DNA from: Pseudocitrobacter faecalis
GTDB taxonomy: Bacteria; Pseudomonadota; Gammaproteobacteria; Enterobacterales; Enterobacteriaceae
Assembly: GCA_003315335.1 (NCBI GenBank)
Contig: QNRL01000002.1
Location: 434,001-498,000, forward strand
DNA length: 64,000 bases
Direction: 5' to 3'
In this document: piece by piece, positions 9,188-19,122 of the stretch
Numbering within the stretch: position 1 is the first letter of the stretch
Layout of the letters: every line of letters begins with the position of its first letter
Notes under the pieces: model-generated
What the model was told of the DNA's origin: nothing
Database searches by the model: none
The model's input: only the letters and a program-made list of their open reading frames with translations
Program-made: the position numbers and the translations under genes

Positions 9188-12100
9188 TCATTGTTTACGG
9201 TGAATGATGCGATAGAGCGCGGGAATAACCAGCATCGAGAGTAACGGCGCGGAAATCATCCCGCCGATCATTGGTGCAGCAATCCGGCTCATCACTTCCG
9301 AACCCGTACCGCTACCCCACATGATAGGCAGCAGGCCGGCCATGATGGTCGCGACCGTCATCACTTTAGGGCGCACACGTAGCACCGCGCCCTCATGAAT
9401 CGCGCGCATTAATCGCGGTGTACCGCCATCAGGATCGAGCTTTCGATGTTTCTCAAGCGCATGATTTAAATAAAGCACCATAATCACGCCAAATTCCGCC
9501 GACACGCCAGCAAGGGCAATAAATCCTACCGCGCCGGCCACCGAGAGATTATACCCCAACAGCCATAACAGCCAGACGCCGCCAATCAGCGAAAAGGGAA
9601 GTGTTCCCATTATCAGTAATACATCTGAAATACGTCTGAAGGTGAGCCAAAGTAGTGTAAAAATAATCACTAAGGTTACCGGAAGCACTATTTTCAGTTT
9701 CGCCGTGGCGCGTTCAAGATATTCAAATTGCCCGGACCAGGAGAGCGTTACCCCCTGCGGCAAGGTCACCAGTTGCGCAACTCGCTGCTGCATCTCATCC
9801 ACCGCCGATTTCAGGTCACGCCCGCGTAAATCGACATAGATCCAGTTCGACAGTCGCGCATTTTCGCTTTTCAGCATCGGCACGCCTTCGGTGATACGGA
9901 TATCCGCCAGTTCGCTGAGCGCCACCTGGCTACCGTTGGCCGTCACTACCGGCATTGCCCGTAGTTTGTCGATATTATCGCGCCATTCGCGTGGATAACG
10001 AATGTTAATCGGGTAGCGTTCACGCCCTTCGATAGTTTGACCGACGTTTTCGCCGCCCACCAGCGTCGACACCAGCGATTGCAGCTCTTTCACCGACACG
10101 CCATAGCGCGCCGCCTGCTGGCGGTTGATCGCGATATCGACATACCGCCCGCCGGAAAGCCGCTCCGCCAGCGCGGAAGTTACACCCGGCACGCCTTTTA
10201 CCACCTGTTCGATTTCGCGGGCGACACGTTCGATATCCGCGAGATTGTTGCCGTTTACTTTGATCCCCACCGGGCTCTTGATGCCGGTTGCCAGCATATC
10301 AAGACGGTTGCGAATCGGCGGTACCCAGACGTTAGCAATCCCCGGTACTTTCACCGTTTTATCCAGCTCCTCAATCAGTTTGTCCGGCGTCATGCCCGGT
10401 CGCCACTGGTCGCGAGGCTTGAACTGAATGGTGGTTTCCAGCATGGTCAGCGGCGCAGGGTCGGTCGCCGTTTCCGCGCGTCCGGCCTTACCGAACACGC
10501 TGGCCACTTCCGGCACACTTTTAATCAGCCGATCGGTTTGCTGCAGCAGGCGGCTCGCTTCGCGTGCAGAAATGCCCGGCAGCGTAGACGGCATATAGAG
10601 CAAATCTCCCTCGTCGAGCGGCGGCATAAATTCGCTGCCCAGTTGGCTTAGCGGCCAGAGCGTAACACCCAGCAGCAGCAACGCCAGCGCCAGCGTGGCC
10701 TTTGGCCAGGCCAGCACTTTATCAAGCAGCGGTTCATAGGCGCGAATCAGCCAGCGGTTGATCGGGTTGGATTGCTCATCGGGAATTTTTCCGCGAATAA
10801 AATAGCCCATCAGCACCGGCACTAAGGTGATACCGAGCCCCGCCGCCATTGCCATCGCCCAGGTTTTGGTGAACGCCAGCGGCGCGAACATCTTCCCTTC
10901 CTGCGCTTCCAGTGAGAAGACGGGAATAAACGACAGCGTGATGATCAACAGGCTGCAAAACAGCGCGGGCCCCACTTCGGTAGCCGCTTGCCCGGCGATA
11001 TGCCAGTAATCGGGGCCGGACGGCGTTTTATCGGGATGATCGTGCCGCCACTGCTCCAGCACTTTATGCATGTTTTCGATCATCACGATCGCCGCGTCCA
11101 CCATGGCACCGATGGCAATCGCGATCCCGCCCAGCGACATAATGTTGGCGTTGATCCCCTGATAGTGCATGACGATGAACGCGCCAAGTATGCCCAGCGG
11201 TAGCGAGACAATCGCCACCAGCGCCGAGCGGAAATGAAACAGAAACAGGGTACAAACCAGGGCGACGACGATAAACTCTTCAATCAGCTTATGGGTTAAC
11301 GTTTCGATCGCGTGGTCGATAAGTTGCGAACGGTCGTAAACCGGGACGATCTCCACCCCTTCCGGCAAGGTTTTTTGCAGCGACTGAAGTTTCGCTTTCA
11401 CGTCCATAATGGTCTGACGGGCATTCTTGCCATACCGCATGATGATAATGCCGCCGGCCACTTCCCCCTCGCCGTTAAGCTCCGCGACGCCACGCCGAAT
11501 TTCCGGCCCCATCCGCACATCGGCGACATCGGCCAGCAGCACCGGCACGCCATCACGGCTGGTCACCACCACCTTGCGGAACTCATCAAGCGAATGCAGA
11601 TAACCGGTGGTGCGCACCATGTATTCCGCTTCACCCATCTCCATCAGTGCGCCGCCGCCCTCCTGGTTGGCAGATTTCAGCGCATCGACAATTTGCTGAT
11701 GCGTCACGTTTAGCGCCCGCATTCGCGTCGGATCGGCTATCACCTGATACTGGCGCACCATCCCACCGACGCTGGCGACTTCCGAAACGTTAGGCACGGT
11801 TTTCAGTTCGTACTTCAGCGTCCAGTCCTGGAGCGCACGCAGATCCGCAAGGCTGTGTTTGCCGGTACGGTCAACCAGCGCATACTCGTAAATCCAGCCC
11901 ACGCCCGTGGCATCCGGCCCTAATGCGACCGTGACGCCCTCCGGCATTTGCGCCTGAATCTGACTCAGATACTCCAGCACGCGCGAACGCGCCCAGTAGA
12001 GGTCGGTACCATCTTCAAACAACACGTATACATAGGCGTCTCCAAACATCGAAAAGCCACGCACCGTCTTCGCGCCAGGCACCGAAAGCATGGTGGTGGT

Positions 12101-12307
12101 AAGCGGATAAGTGACTTGATCTTCAATAATCTGCGGCGCTTTTCCCGGATAGCTGGCACGGATAATCACCTGCACATCAGAGAGGTCCGGCAGCGCATCC
12201 AGCGGCGCGCGTTGCACCGCCCAGGCACCCCACAGCGCCATCCCCAGCGCCGCGAAAATCACCAGCAGACGATTACGCAACGCAGCACGAATCACGGCGG
12301 CAATCAT
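9188..12307 (-). CDS. cusA: CusA/SilA-type Cu(I)/Ag(I) RND efflux pump
   Basis: A 1039-residue heavy-metal-efflux RND inner-membrane pump with 12 transmembrane segments and two large periplasmic loops. The proton-relay segment [13 protein letters not shown] is present, and the methionines used for Cu(I)/Ag(I) relay in E. coli CusA have equivalents in [20 protein letters not shown] and [12 protein letters not shown]. The start at ATG 12307 overlaps the stop of cusB as ATGA and matches the CusA N-terminus ([13 protein letters not shown]); a longer in-frame start exists but would run into cusB. It is the last gene of the operon and forms the tripartite pump with the two preceding gene products. 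Sequence is close to but clearly distinct from E. coli CusA. Confidence 0.93.
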   Translation of the reverse strand: MIAAVIRAALRNRLLVIFAALGMALWGAWAVQRAPLDALPDLSDVQVIIRASYPGKAPQIIEDQVTYPLTTTMLSVPGAKTVRGFSMFGDAYVYVLFEDGTDLYWARSRVLEYLSQIQAQMPEGVTVALGPDATGVGWIYEYALVDRTGKHSLADLRALQDWTLKYELKTVPNVSEVASVGGMVRQYQVIADPTRMRALNVTHQQIVDALKSANQEGGGALMEMGEAEYMVRTTGYLHSLDEFRKVVVTSRDGVPVLLADVADVRMGPEIRRGVAELNGEGEVAGGIIIMRYGKNARQTIMDVKAKLQSLQKTLPEGVEIVPVYDRSQLIDHAIETLTHKLIEEFIVVALVCTLFLFHFRSALVAIVSLPLGILGAFIVMHYQGINANIMSLGGIAIAIGAMVDAAIVMIENMHKVLEQWRHDHPDKTPSGPDYWHIAGQAATEVGPALFCSLLIITLSFIPVFSLEAQEGKMFAPLAFTKTWAMAMAAGLGITLVPVLMGYFIRGKIPDEQSNPINRWLIRAYEPLLDKVLAWPKATLALALLLLGVTLWPLSQLGSEFMPPLDEGDLLYMPSTLPGISAREASRLLQQTDRLIKSVPEVASVFGKAGRAETATDPAPLTMLETTIQFKPRDQWRPGMTPDKLIEELDKTVKVPGIANVWVPPIRNRLDMLATGIKSPVGIKVNGNNLADIERVAREIEQVVKGVPGVTSALAERLSGGRYVDIAINRQQAARYGVSVKELQSLVSTLVGGENVGQTIEGRERYPINIRYPREWRDNIDKLRAMPVVTANGSQVALSELADIRITEGVPMLKSENARLSNWIYVDLRGRDLKSAVDEMQQRVAQLVTLPQGVTLSWSGQFEYLERATAKLKIVLPVTLVIIFTLLWLTFRRISDVLLIMGTLPFSLIGGVWLLWLLGYNLSVAGAVGFIALAGVSAEFGVIMVLYLNHALEKHRKLDPDGGTPRLMRAIHEGAVLRVRPKVMTVATIMAGLLPIMWGSGTGSEVMSRIAAPMIGGMISAPLLSMLVIPALYRIIHRKQ

Positions 12308-13740
12308 TTCTCGCCTCCCGTCATTGGCATCCATTGTGAAATCAGCGGCCCCTGCGCATCATCCAGCGTAAAGTGGAACATGATGTTATCGCCGTTTTTT
12401 GGTTTTGCCGTACTGGCGCCGAGAGTGAAGTCCATGGTCATTGCGCCCCAGTGCAGTGCAGGAATGGGCTGGTGCGACAGCGTTATCGTGTTCCCTTCGA
12501 TAGCCTTAACGACGCCGTTGCCGACATACTCTTGCGCCTTTTTCGTTTCCTGCGGCAAGGCGCTACGCAGGCTGGCTTCGGAGTCAATCAGGAACTGGCC
12601 GGAGGTCACTACTTTATCGCCCTCTTTCAGCCCCTCTTTGACTTCCGTCCAGCCGTTGGCGGTTACCCCGGTGGTGACGCGCGCGGGTGCAAAATGCCCG
12701 TCGCCGGTAGCGACAATCACCCGATTTTCACTGCCGGTGGCAATCAGCGCTTCCTCCGGAATAGCCAGCACCGGCGGCTGCGCGGATTCATCCTGCAAAC
12801 GCACGGTTAAAAACATGCCGGGCTTCAGTTTGTGCTGCGGGTTATCCAGCACAATGCGCGCCTTCAGCGTGCGCGTGCTGGTTTCCATCTGCGGCAGCAC
12901 TTCGCTCACCTTGCCGTGGAACGGCTCGCCAGGCCAGCCGTCAGCGCTTGCGACAACATCGCTGCCCGGTATCAGGCGTTGCGCCTGGGTTTGTGGATAA
13001 TCAATCACCACCCATACCGGATCCTGGCTTGCCAGTTCAAACAACGGCGCGGTGGCGGTCACCTGCGCGCCTTCACGCGTATCGAGCTTCGACACGTAAC
13101 CGTTCTGCTCAGCACGCAACACCATTCGCGGCTGCGGTTTGCCGCTGCGTTCTACCTGGCGAATGACGGATTCCGGCATAAACGTCAGCGTCAGACGCTC
13201 GCGAGCGGCACGGCTCAATGCGGCATCGCCCAACTGGCGCACAGCCAGATACTCCTGCTGCGCCGCCGTCCATTCGGGGATCCACAGCTGCGCCAGCGGC
13301 TCACCGGCTTTCACCCATTGCTGCGGGGCGCGAACGAACAATTTCTCGACGACGCCGTTGGCCGGAGACGGAATAATTTGCAGGCTACGCTCATCGGTAG
13401 TAACCGTCGCAAACGCGGAAAAAGGCTGAACCAGCACGCGTTTTTCCACACTGCCGATTCGCATGCCGAGACTTTGCTGCTGTTGCGGGCTAATGCTAAC
13501 GCCGCCGTTATCCGGCGTTTCATCGGCATAACGCGGCACCAGTTGCATATCCATAAACGGTGATTTCCCCGGCTTATCAAAGCGCTGGCCGGGGACCATC
13601 GGGTCATACCAGTAGAGCACTTTGCGCGCGGGAGATTCAGTAGCAGGGGCATCTGCCTCCGGGTTACGATGTCCGGCGTAATAGCCCGCGCCCGCCGCCA
13701 CCGCGGCCACAATCGCCAGGGTCAGTAAGTTCTTGTTCAT
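12304..13740 (-). CDS. cusB: CusB-type periplasmic adaptor with a C-terminal CusF-like metal-binding domain
   Basis: A 478-residue membrane-fusion protein. Residues 1-25 are an uncleaved-type or Sec signal anchor. Residues about 38-72 form the heavy-metal-binding domain ([31 protein letters not shown], read in parts), followed by hairpin, lipoyl and beta-barrel domains (about 75-395). Residues about 405-478 resemble CusF, including [11 protein letters not shown] and GAMTMDF, which supply the His, Trp and two Met of the CusF Cu(I)/Ag(I) site. E. coli CusB is about 407 residues and has no such domain, so this is a fusion. It is translationally coupled to the genes on both sides by ATGA overlaps. 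Confidence 0.9.
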   Translation of the reverse strand: MNKNLLTLAIVAAVAAGAGYYAGHRNPEADAPATESPARKVLYWYDPMVPGQRFDKPGKSPFMDMQLVPRYADETPDNGGVSISPQQQQSLGMRIGSVEKRVLVQPFSAFATVTTDERSLQIIPSPANGVVEKLFVRAPQQWVKAGEPLAQLWIPEWTAAQQEYLAVRQLGDAALSRAARERLTLTFMPESVIRQVERSGKPQPRMVLRAEQNGYVSKLDTREGAQVTATAPLFELASQDPVWVVIDYPQTQAQRLIPGSDVVASADGWPGEPFHGKVSEVLPQMETSTRTLKARIVLDNPQHKLKPGMFLTVRLQDESAQPPVLAIPEEALIATGSENRVIVATGDGHFAPARVTTGVTANGWTEVKEGLKEGDKVVTSGQFLIDSEASLRSALPQETKKAQEYVGNGVVKAIEGNTITLSHQPIPALHWGAMTMDFTLGASTAKPKNGDNIMFHFTLDDAQGPLISQWMPMTGGEK

Positions 13741-14993
13741 AACGCCAGCTCCTGTGGAATCAAATAGTGAATGGCCGCCCAGGTCCGGGCTACCTCGCGC
13801 TCGGCCTGACTGGTGGCGAGGGTGCTGTCCAGCACATCGCGACGCGCGGCAAGTAAAGAAGGAAGGTCAGACTGCCCGGCGCGATACTGGGCAGTCAGTA
13901 AGGAAAGGCGCTGCTGCTGAAGCGGTAGTGTTTCATCGCGCAGGCGCAACCAGATATTTTGCGCGGCCTGATAGTCGGCAATCAGCGAGCTGACCTGGGC
14001 GGCATGATCGCGTTCCGTCAGCGAAAGCTGATCGTTCGCCTGCATCGTGCGAGAGACATCTGCCGCGTAATCTTTATCCTGGCGTTTATCCTTAAACAGC
14101 GGCAAATCCACGGTAAACATCACCCCCGCCATATCGTCATATCCTTCCGAGCGATGACCGTAATACACCTCGACATCGACATCGGGGATGGCCGCCACCG
14201 CGGATTGCGCCGAACGCGCTTTAGCTTCGTTGGCTTCCCGCGCGGCGGCAATGACTTCCGGGTGTTGATCCACGCCGGCCAGCAGCGTGGCTTCATCCGC
14301 AGGCAAACGCTGATACGGCGGCAACGTGCCGGAAACTGATTCAATCGGCTGACCGGTAAACTTCATCAGTTTTGCCCGCGCCACCTGTACATCACGCTCC
14401 GCCAGCGTAACGTTATTGCGCATTGCGTTCAGCGTGACTTTAAGCGCAAGTACGCTGTCCGGCGCGGCGGTTCCGCTGCCGACGCTGGCGCGCTGCGTCC
14501 CCTGTTGTCGCTCGGTTTCCGCCACCAGCTTTTTGGCCGATTGCAGCGCTTTTTCCGAGAGCGCGAGGTCGAGCCACGCCTGCGCGGTATCGCGTTGCAG
14601 CGCGGCACGAATCGCTTCTGATTTCGCGCTAACGCTTTGCGCCTGCGCCTGCAACGTCTGCGCTTTACGTTCGCGTTTTTCGGCGCTGACGTAGCGCTGC
14701 ATAATGCCCACGCGCTGCATGGTCATCCCTTCGCGTGTCAGACGTTGGTTATTACTGCCCTGTACCGGAACGTTTTCAATGCCAAATTTCAGTTTCGGAT
14801 CCGGCAATTCTCCTGCGGAGTCGGCCATATTTTCCAGCGCCCTCGCTTCATTGCGGTTCGCGGAAAGTTCAGCGGAATAGCGCTGGGCTTGCGACAGGGT
14901 TTGCGTGAGCGTCCATGACTCCGCCTGCACGGCGGAGCCAAAAAACCCAAGCAACACCCCGCCGAGCCAGAGGCTCAACGTGTGTTGTTTCAT
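13737..14993 (-). CDS. TolC/CusC-family outer-membrane efflux protein
   Basis: A 418-residue outer-membrane factor with two long repeats rich in alpha-helical coiled coil, ending in LPSLLAARRDVLDSTLATSQAEREVARTW, typical of the OEP family. The N-terminus is an ordinary Sec signal peptide (cleavage probably after AVQA); unlike E. coli CusC there is no lipobox cysteine. It would form the exit duct for the pump. It lies 12 bp after the cusF-like gene and overlaps cusB by 4 bp. Whether cusC is the right symbol is uncertain; it looks more like CzcC-type TolC proteins in length. Confidence 0.88.
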   Translation of the reverse strand: MKQHTLSLWLGGVLLGFFGSAVQAESWTLTQTLSQAQRYSAELSANRNEARALENMADSAGELPDPKLKFGIENVPVQGSNNQRLTREGMTMQRVGIMQRYVSAEKRERKAQTLQAQAQSVSAKSEAIRAALQRDTAQAWLDLALSEKALQSAKKLVAETERQQGTQRASVGSGTAAPDSVLALKVTLNAMRNNVTLAERDVQVARAKLMKFTGQPIESVSGTLPPYQRLPADEATLLAGVDQHPEVIAAAREANEAKARSAQSAVAAIPDVDVEVYYGHRSEGYDDMAGVMFTVDLPLFKDKRQDKDYAADVSRTMQANDQLSLTERDHAAQVSSLIADYQAAQNIWLRLRDETLPLQQQRLSLLTAQYRAGQSDLPSLLAARRDVLDSTLATSQAEREVARTWAAIHYLIPQELAL

Positions 14994-15005
14994 ATCACCT
15001 CCGGC

Positions 15006-15338
15006 TTAGCGGTGCGGATTCAGGGAGACAATCTGGTAACCGCCCTCACCTTCGGTGAAGGTGAAATCCACCTCCTCGCCCACGCGTTGCGCGGTCACAG
15101 GGTGGCTTGTCGGTTGCGCAAATTGCATCGTCATCGCAGGCCAGTTCAGCGCGGGGATGGGATGATGGGCAATAGTAATGGTAGTGGGGGTCACTTTTTT
15201 GATAATGCCTTCCCCCTGCCAGCTGGCGGCGGAGGGCATTGTCATGGTGGTGTGCGCGCTCATATCGTGCGCGGAAACGGAAAAAGCGGATACAGCAAAC
15301 AGTACACCAGCCAGCGCACGGGAGAAAATTGCAGACAT
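15006..15338 (-). CDS. cusF: CusF-like periplasmic copper/silver chaperone
   Basis: A 110-residue secreted protein. After a signal peptide (cleavage after VSA-H or nearby) comes a His/Met-rich stretch (HDMSAHTTMTM) and then a CusF OB-fold domain with IAHHPIPALNWPAMTMQF, which carries the His, Trp and two Met used for the Cu(I)-pi interaction site. It would deliver Cu(I)/Ag(I) to CusB. Its binding core is strongly similar to the CusF domain fused to the CusB of the same operon, so the operon encodes two such domains. The ribosome-binding site is AGGAG before ATG 15338. Confidence 0.9.
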   Translation of the reverse strand: MSAIFSRALAGVLFAVSAFSVSAHDMSAHTTMTMPSAASWQGEGIIKKVTPTTITIAHHPIPALNWPAMTMQFAQPTSHPVTAQRVGEEVDFTFTEGEGGYQIVSLNPHR

Positions 15339-15392
15339 AGTAAACTCCTGATAATCGTTAATGAATTGATAGTTAAACGGATTATCAGGTTT

Positions 15393-15788
15393 CTATTCGC
15401 GGAACCGGCAAAAACGAATCGTTGCCGGCGGCCCTACGGCGGGAGGTGCCAGTGACCACGCATCTTCCTGGACGGCTTCACAGGTCGGCATAACCAGCGC
15501 AAGGCTGGAAGCCACCGGAATCGCGACTAAAGAGGCGTTATCGAGCGTTTTCTGCGAGGAGTCGGGCACACAGTGCTGCCCACACAGCGACATATTGGTT
15601 TCGGTCGCATGGGATGACATCTGGTGATCCATATGCTGGATCATCGCCGTCTCCCCCGCCGGGCTTAACTGACAGTCATGAGAAGCAATCGCCACCTGGC
15701 ACTGGATAAACCAAAAACCGAACGCGAGCAGAAGCATCAGAAAATGTTTTCTGATGAAGCGTAAGCGCCAGTTCCAGGATGCGTACAT
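15393..15788 (-). CDS. Exported His/Cys/Met-rich protein, DUF2946-like
   Basis: A 131-residue protein with one N-terminal hydrophobic segment (KHFLMLLLAFGFWFIQCQVAIA). It is followed by a small region with many potential soft-metal ligands (HDC, MIQHMDHQMSSH, MSLCGQHC) and a C-terminal PPAVGPPATIRFC segment of the kind seen in DUF2946 proteins. These are often found beside copper-resistance genes. The start is set at ATG 15788; GTG 15794 is possible and neither has a strong ribosome-binding site. It is the first gene of the minus-strand metal-efflux unit, 54 bp before the cusF-like gene. The exact function is unknown; a role in periplasmic metal handling is inferred from composition and context. 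Confidence 0.7.
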   Translation of the reverse strand: MYASWNWRLRFIRKHFLMLLLAFGFWFIQCQVAIASHDCQLSPAGETAMIQHMDHQMSSHATETNMSLCGQHCVPDSSQKTLDNASLVAIPVASSLALVMPTCEAVQEDAWSLAPPAVGPPATIRFCRFRE

Positions 15789-15818
15789 AATCACGATTCA
15801 GTTAATGAAAGTAACCGG

Positions 15819-15847
15819 AGTATACGCAGGCAATATTCGCGAAATAA
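15819..15847 (-). promoter_or_regulatory. Candidate promoter of the metal-efflux operon
   Basis: On the minus strand TATACT (15819-15824) is preceded by 17 bp and TTATTT (15842-15847). The 8-bp palindrome TTCGCGAA (15836-15843) lies next to the -35. I could not recognise a CueR dyad or a CusR box, and no regulator gene is adjacent. The rest of the 331-bp gap 15789-16119 is AT-rich and holds the dcuC control region. Confidence 0.3.
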
Positions 15848-16010
15848 AGTCTTTTTTAATTGCTTTACGATTCAACAAACTGGAAATAATTATAACAATT
15901 AATACACTTATCGCTTTCACAGTCCTCCTGCCCCACTATAATTAAACGGTTTGCAGCTTTGTGATTTACTCGATCAATTGCCTGTTGTATTACTACAAAT
16001 AATCATTTTA

Positions 16011-16024
16011 TTGATTTCCATCAG
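16011..16024 (+). promoter_or_regulatory. FNR-like box upstream of dcuC
   Basis: TTGATTTCCATCAG matches the FNR consensus TTGAT-N4-ATCAA at 9 of 10 defined positions and lies about 100 bp before dcuC, which is FNR-induced in E. coli. A second, weaker element GTGATTTACTCGATCA at 15961-15976 resembles half of a CRP site. Confidence 0.6.
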
Positions 16025-16119
16025 CAAGTATTGCCGCTTATTTCGGCACATTCCCGTTATTATTCTTTTTTATGCGTCATTTGTAGCGCATATTTTCGAC
16101 AATGGTGACAGGTAAAAAT

Positions 16120-17490
16120 ATGTTAACGGCATTTGAGCTCCTGATAGGGGTCGTGGTCATTGTGGGCGTTGCCCGCTATATCATTAAAGGCTTCTCCGCC
16201 ACAGGCGTCTTGTTCGTCGGCGGGATTGTATTGCTGGTCGCCAGCGCACTGATGGGCCATAAAGTGTTACCGGCCAGCGAAGCAAGCACCGGTTATTCCG
16301 CGACCGACATCGTTGAATATATTAAAATCCTGCTGATGAGCCGCGGCGGCGACCTCGGCATGATGATCATGATGTTGTGTGGTTTTGCCGCCTACATGAC
16401 GCATATTGGTGCCAACGACATGGTCGTGAAGCTGGCCTCAAAACCGCTGCGTTATATTAACTCACCCTATTTACTGATGATTGCCGCCTATTTCGTCGCC
16501 TGCCTGATGTCGCTGGCCGTATCGTCCGCAACAGGTCTTGGCGTATTGTTAATGGCGACGCTGTTCCCGGTGATGGTTAACGTTGGCATTAGCCGCGGTG
16601 CGGCTGCCGCGATTTGCGCCTCCCCGGCGGCGATTATTCTTTCCCCTACCTCCGGCGATGTCGTGCTGGCGGCAAAAGCGGCAGAGATGCCGTTGATTGA
16701 TTTTGCCTTTAAAACGACGCTTCCAATTTCCATCGCAGCGATTATCGCCATGGCGATTGCCCACTTCTTCTGGCAGCGCTATCTCGATAAAAAAGAGAAT
16801 GTGTCTCATGAAATGCTCGATGTGAATGAAATCACCACCACCGCACCGAGCTTCTACGCCATTCTGCCGTTCGCGCCGATTATTGGCGTGCTGATTTTCG
16901 ACGGTAAATGGGGCCCGCAGCTGCACATTATTACCATTCTGGTTATCTGCATGCTGCTGGCGGCGGTGCTGGAATTTTGCCGCAGTTTCAACACGCAAAA
17001 CGTGTTCTCTGGCCTGGAAGTGGCCTATCGCGGAATGGCAGACGCCTTTGCAAGCGTGGTGATGTTGTTAGTCGCAGCGGGTGTCTTTGCGCAGGGGCTG
17101 AGCACGATCGGCTTTATCGATAGCCTGATCTCCATCGCCACCTCGTTCGGTTCCGCCAGCATTATTCTGATGCTGGTGCTGGTGGTGTTGACCATGCTGG
17201 CGGCGATGACCACCGGTTCCGGGAACGCGCCGTTTTATGCATTCGTCGAAATGATTCCTAAGCTTGCGCACACCTCAGGTATCAACCCGGCTTATCTTTC
17301 CATTCCGATGCTGCAGGCCTCCAACCTTGGCCGTACCATCTCCCCGGTTTCCGGCGTGGTGGTTGCAGTGGCCGGGATGGCGAAAATCTCGCCGTTCGAA
17401 GTGGTAAAACGCACCTCCGTTCCGGTGCTGGTGGGCCTGGTCGTGGTGATCATCGCGACCGAAATCCTGGTGCCGGGCAGCGCGCTGTAA
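16120..17490 (+). CDS. dcuC: DcuC anaerobic C4-dicarboxylate transporter
   Basis: A 456-residue inner-membrane transporter with about 12-14 hydrophobic segments. It mediates succinate efflux and C4-dicarboxylate exchange during anaerobic growth. The start ATG 16120 (MLTAFELLIGVVVIVGVARYI) matches the E. coli start and has an AGG ribosome-binding site; an in-frame ATG six codons upstream is less likely. In E. coli, citrate genes lie between dcuC and rna; here rna follows directly after the terminator at 17508. Confidence 0.95.
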   Translation: MLTAFELLIGVVVIVGVARYIIKGFSATGVLFVGGIVLLVASALMGHKVLPASEASTGYSATDIVEYIKILLMSRGGDLGMMIMMLCGFAAYMTHIGANDMVVKLASKPLRYINSPYLLMIAAYFVACLMSLAVSSATGLGVLLMATLFPVMVNVGISRGAAAAICASPAAIILSPTSGDVVLAAKAAEMPLIDFAFKTTLPISIAAIIAMAIAHFFWQRYLDKKENVSHEMLDVNEITTTAPSFYAILPFAPIIGVLIFDGKWGPQLHIITILVICMLLAAVLEFCRSFNTQNVFSGLEVAYRGMADAFASVVMLLVAAGVFAQGLSTIGFIDSLISIATSFGSASIILMLVLVVLTMLAAMTTGSGNAPFYAFVEMIPKLAHTSGINPAYLSIPMLQASNLGRTISPVSGVVVAVAGMAKISPFEVVKRTSVPVLVGLVVVIIATEILVPGSAL

Positions 17491-17505
17491 GTATTCGCTA
17501 AACTG

Positions 17506-17536
17506 ATAAAAGGCGTCTAACGACGCCTTTTTTATG
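17506..17536 (+). terminator. dcuC terminator
   Basis: AAAGGCGTC / GACGCCTTT stem with loop TAAC followed by TTTTATG. Confidence 0.85.
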
Positions 17537-17579
17537 TTTTAATAATTGCCTTGAATCGTTAACACCCCGGATACGTACT

Positions 17580-18386
17580 ATGTTCAGGAAGGATCTTCTG
17601 GCCGGATGCGTCGGCACCCTGCTGCTCGTCGCGCAAAGCGCCAGCGCCGCCCCCCTCACGCCCTCGCAATATGGCGATTTTGACCGTTATGTGCTGGCGC
17701 TTTCGTGGCAAACCGGTTTTTGTCAGAGCATGAACGACAGAAATCGCAAAGAGCCGCAGGAGTGCAAAATCCAGAAAGAGACGGCGAATAAAGCCGACCA
17801 CCTCACCGTCCATGGTCTCTGGCCGGGGCTGCCAAAATCCATCGCCTCTCGCGGCGTGGATGAAGGCCGCTGGATGCGCTTTGGATGCGCGACGCGCCCG
17901 ATTCCGAACATGCCGGAAGCCAAAGGCAGCAGAAAATGCTCTGCCCCTGAAACCGGTTTATCGCTGGAAATGGCGAACAAGCTGAACGGCGTGATGCCCG
18001 GCAGCGGCGGAAAATCCTGCCTTGAGCGTTATGAATATGCCAAACACGGTGTCTGTTTTGGTTTCGACCCGGATGCGTATTTTGGCACCATGGTGCGCCT
18101 GAACAGCGAAGTGAAAGCCAGTGCGCTGGGGCAATTTTTAGCCGCTAATTATGGGCAAAAAGTGAAGCGCAGCGATTTTGATGCCGCCGTCGCCAGCGCC
18201 TTTGGCAAGGAGAACGTCAAAGCGTTTAAGCTGACCTGTAATGGCAACCCGGGCTATCTCACAGAGATGCAAATTTCACTAAAAGCCGGGAACATCAATG
18301 CCCCACTTTCTCCCGCGTCGTTCCTGCCTCAGCCGCACCCAGGTAACTGTGGTAAACAGTTTGTGCTGGATAAAGTGGGATACTGA
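17580..18386 (+). CDS. rna: RNase I, periplasmic RNase T2-family endoribonuclease
   Basis: A 268-residue secreted ribonuclease with low base specificity. The signal peptide ends near SASA (residue 23). The two T2 catalytic blocks are present: LTVHGLWPG (CAS1) and ERYEYAKHGVCFGFD (CAS2), each with the catalytic His. Several cysteines form disulphides in the periplasm. Length equals that of E. coli RNase I. It is a single-gene unit between dcuC and rnk with a terminator at 18482-18511. Confidence 0.95.
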   Translation: MFRKDLLAGCVGTLLLVAQSASAAPLTPSQYGDFDRYVLALSWQTGFCQSMNDRNRKEPQECKIQKETANKADHLTVHGLWPGLPKSIASRGVDEGRWMRFGCATRPIPNMPEAKGSRKCSAPETGLSLEMANKLNGVMPGSGGKSCLERYEYAKHGVCFGFDPDAYFGTMVRLNSEVKASALGQFLAANYGQKVKRSDFDAAVASAFGKENVKAFKLTCNGNPGYLTEMQISLKAGNINAPLSPASFLPQPHPGNCGKQFVLDKVGY

Positions 18387-18481
18387 CAATAATCGCGATA
18401 AATCGATAATTTTCAGTGATTGAATGTGCGTTGTATCACTTCAAACCTGATGATTGAATGCGTATGATGGTGTGAGATGAA

Positions 18482-18511
18482 CCCTTGCCGCTGGCGGTGA
18501 GGGTTTTCTTT
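18482..18511 (+). terminator. Terminator between rna and rnk
   Basis: GC-rich hairpin ACCCTTGCCGC / GGCGGTGAGGGT followed by TTTCTTTT, just upstream of rnk. Confidence 0.7.
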
Positions 18512-18545
18512 TGGAAAGACGTATCTGGAACGACATGGAGTAACT

Positions 18546-18956
18546 ATGACCAGACCTGCCATCATCATTAATGAGTTCGATGCGGAGCGTATCGACAGAC
18601 TGCTGGAACTGCCTGCTTACGCAAACTCTCCGGTGGCTGGCGCGCTGAATGAAGAACTGGACCGCGCGCAAATGTGCCCGCCGGAACAGGTTCCGCCTGA
18701 TGTCGTAAGCATGAACAGCCAGGTGAGATTTCGCGATCTGACCAGCGGCGAAGAGCGCGTGCGAACGCTGGTATTTCCCACGCAAATGACAGACAGCAAC
18801 ACGCAGCTTTCTGTGCTGGCCCCGGTGGGCGCGGCGCTGATTGGCCTGCGTGTCGGCAGCACCATTCACTGGGAGCTCCCCGGCGGCGCATCCACGCATC
18901 TGGAGGTGCTGGAACTGCTCTACCAGCCGGAAGCAGCCGGTGATTACCAACGCTAA
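18546..18956 (+). CDS. rnk: Rnk, nucleoside diphosphate kinase regulator
   Basis: A 136-residue cytoplasmic protein with a short N-terminal coiled coil (about 1-50) and a C-terminal GreA/GreB-like FKBP-fold domain (about 50-130, ending [20 protein letters not shown]). It binds RNA polymerase near the secondary channel and in E. coli affects Ndk levels. It starts [17 protein letters not shown] as in E. coli, with GGAGTAACT just upstream. In E. coli ybdR lies between rnk and uspG; it is absent here. Confidence 0.95.
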   Translation: MTRPAIIINEFDAERIDRLLELPAYANSPVAGALNEELDRAQMCPPEQVPPDVVSMNSQVRFRDLTSGEERVRTLVFPTQMTDSNTQLSVLAPVGAALIGLRVGSTIHWELPGGASTHLEVLELLYQPEAAGDYQR

Positions 18957-18970
18957 TCGCGATGAATTAA

Positions 18971-18995
18971 GAGGATGCCCCGGCATCCTCTTTCT
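18971..18995 (+). terminator. rnk terminator
   Basis: Perfect 9-bp stem GAGGATGCC / GGCATCCTC separated by CC and followed by TTTCT. Confidence 0.75.
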
Positions 18996-19122
18996 GTATC
19001 TGGTGACATTGAAAAAACTTTACACCCATCCACACAGCGAACGAGAAATTTGCGATATCAATGACAAACTAAAACGTCGTAATATGCTTTGATATCAAAT
19101 ACAGAGACAAGGAGGAATGCAT

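Noticed and set aside
11948..13000. A 350-codon open frame on the plus strand opposite cusA/cusB
   Set aside because: It spans the junction of two well-supported genes on the other strand and has no domain or start signal.
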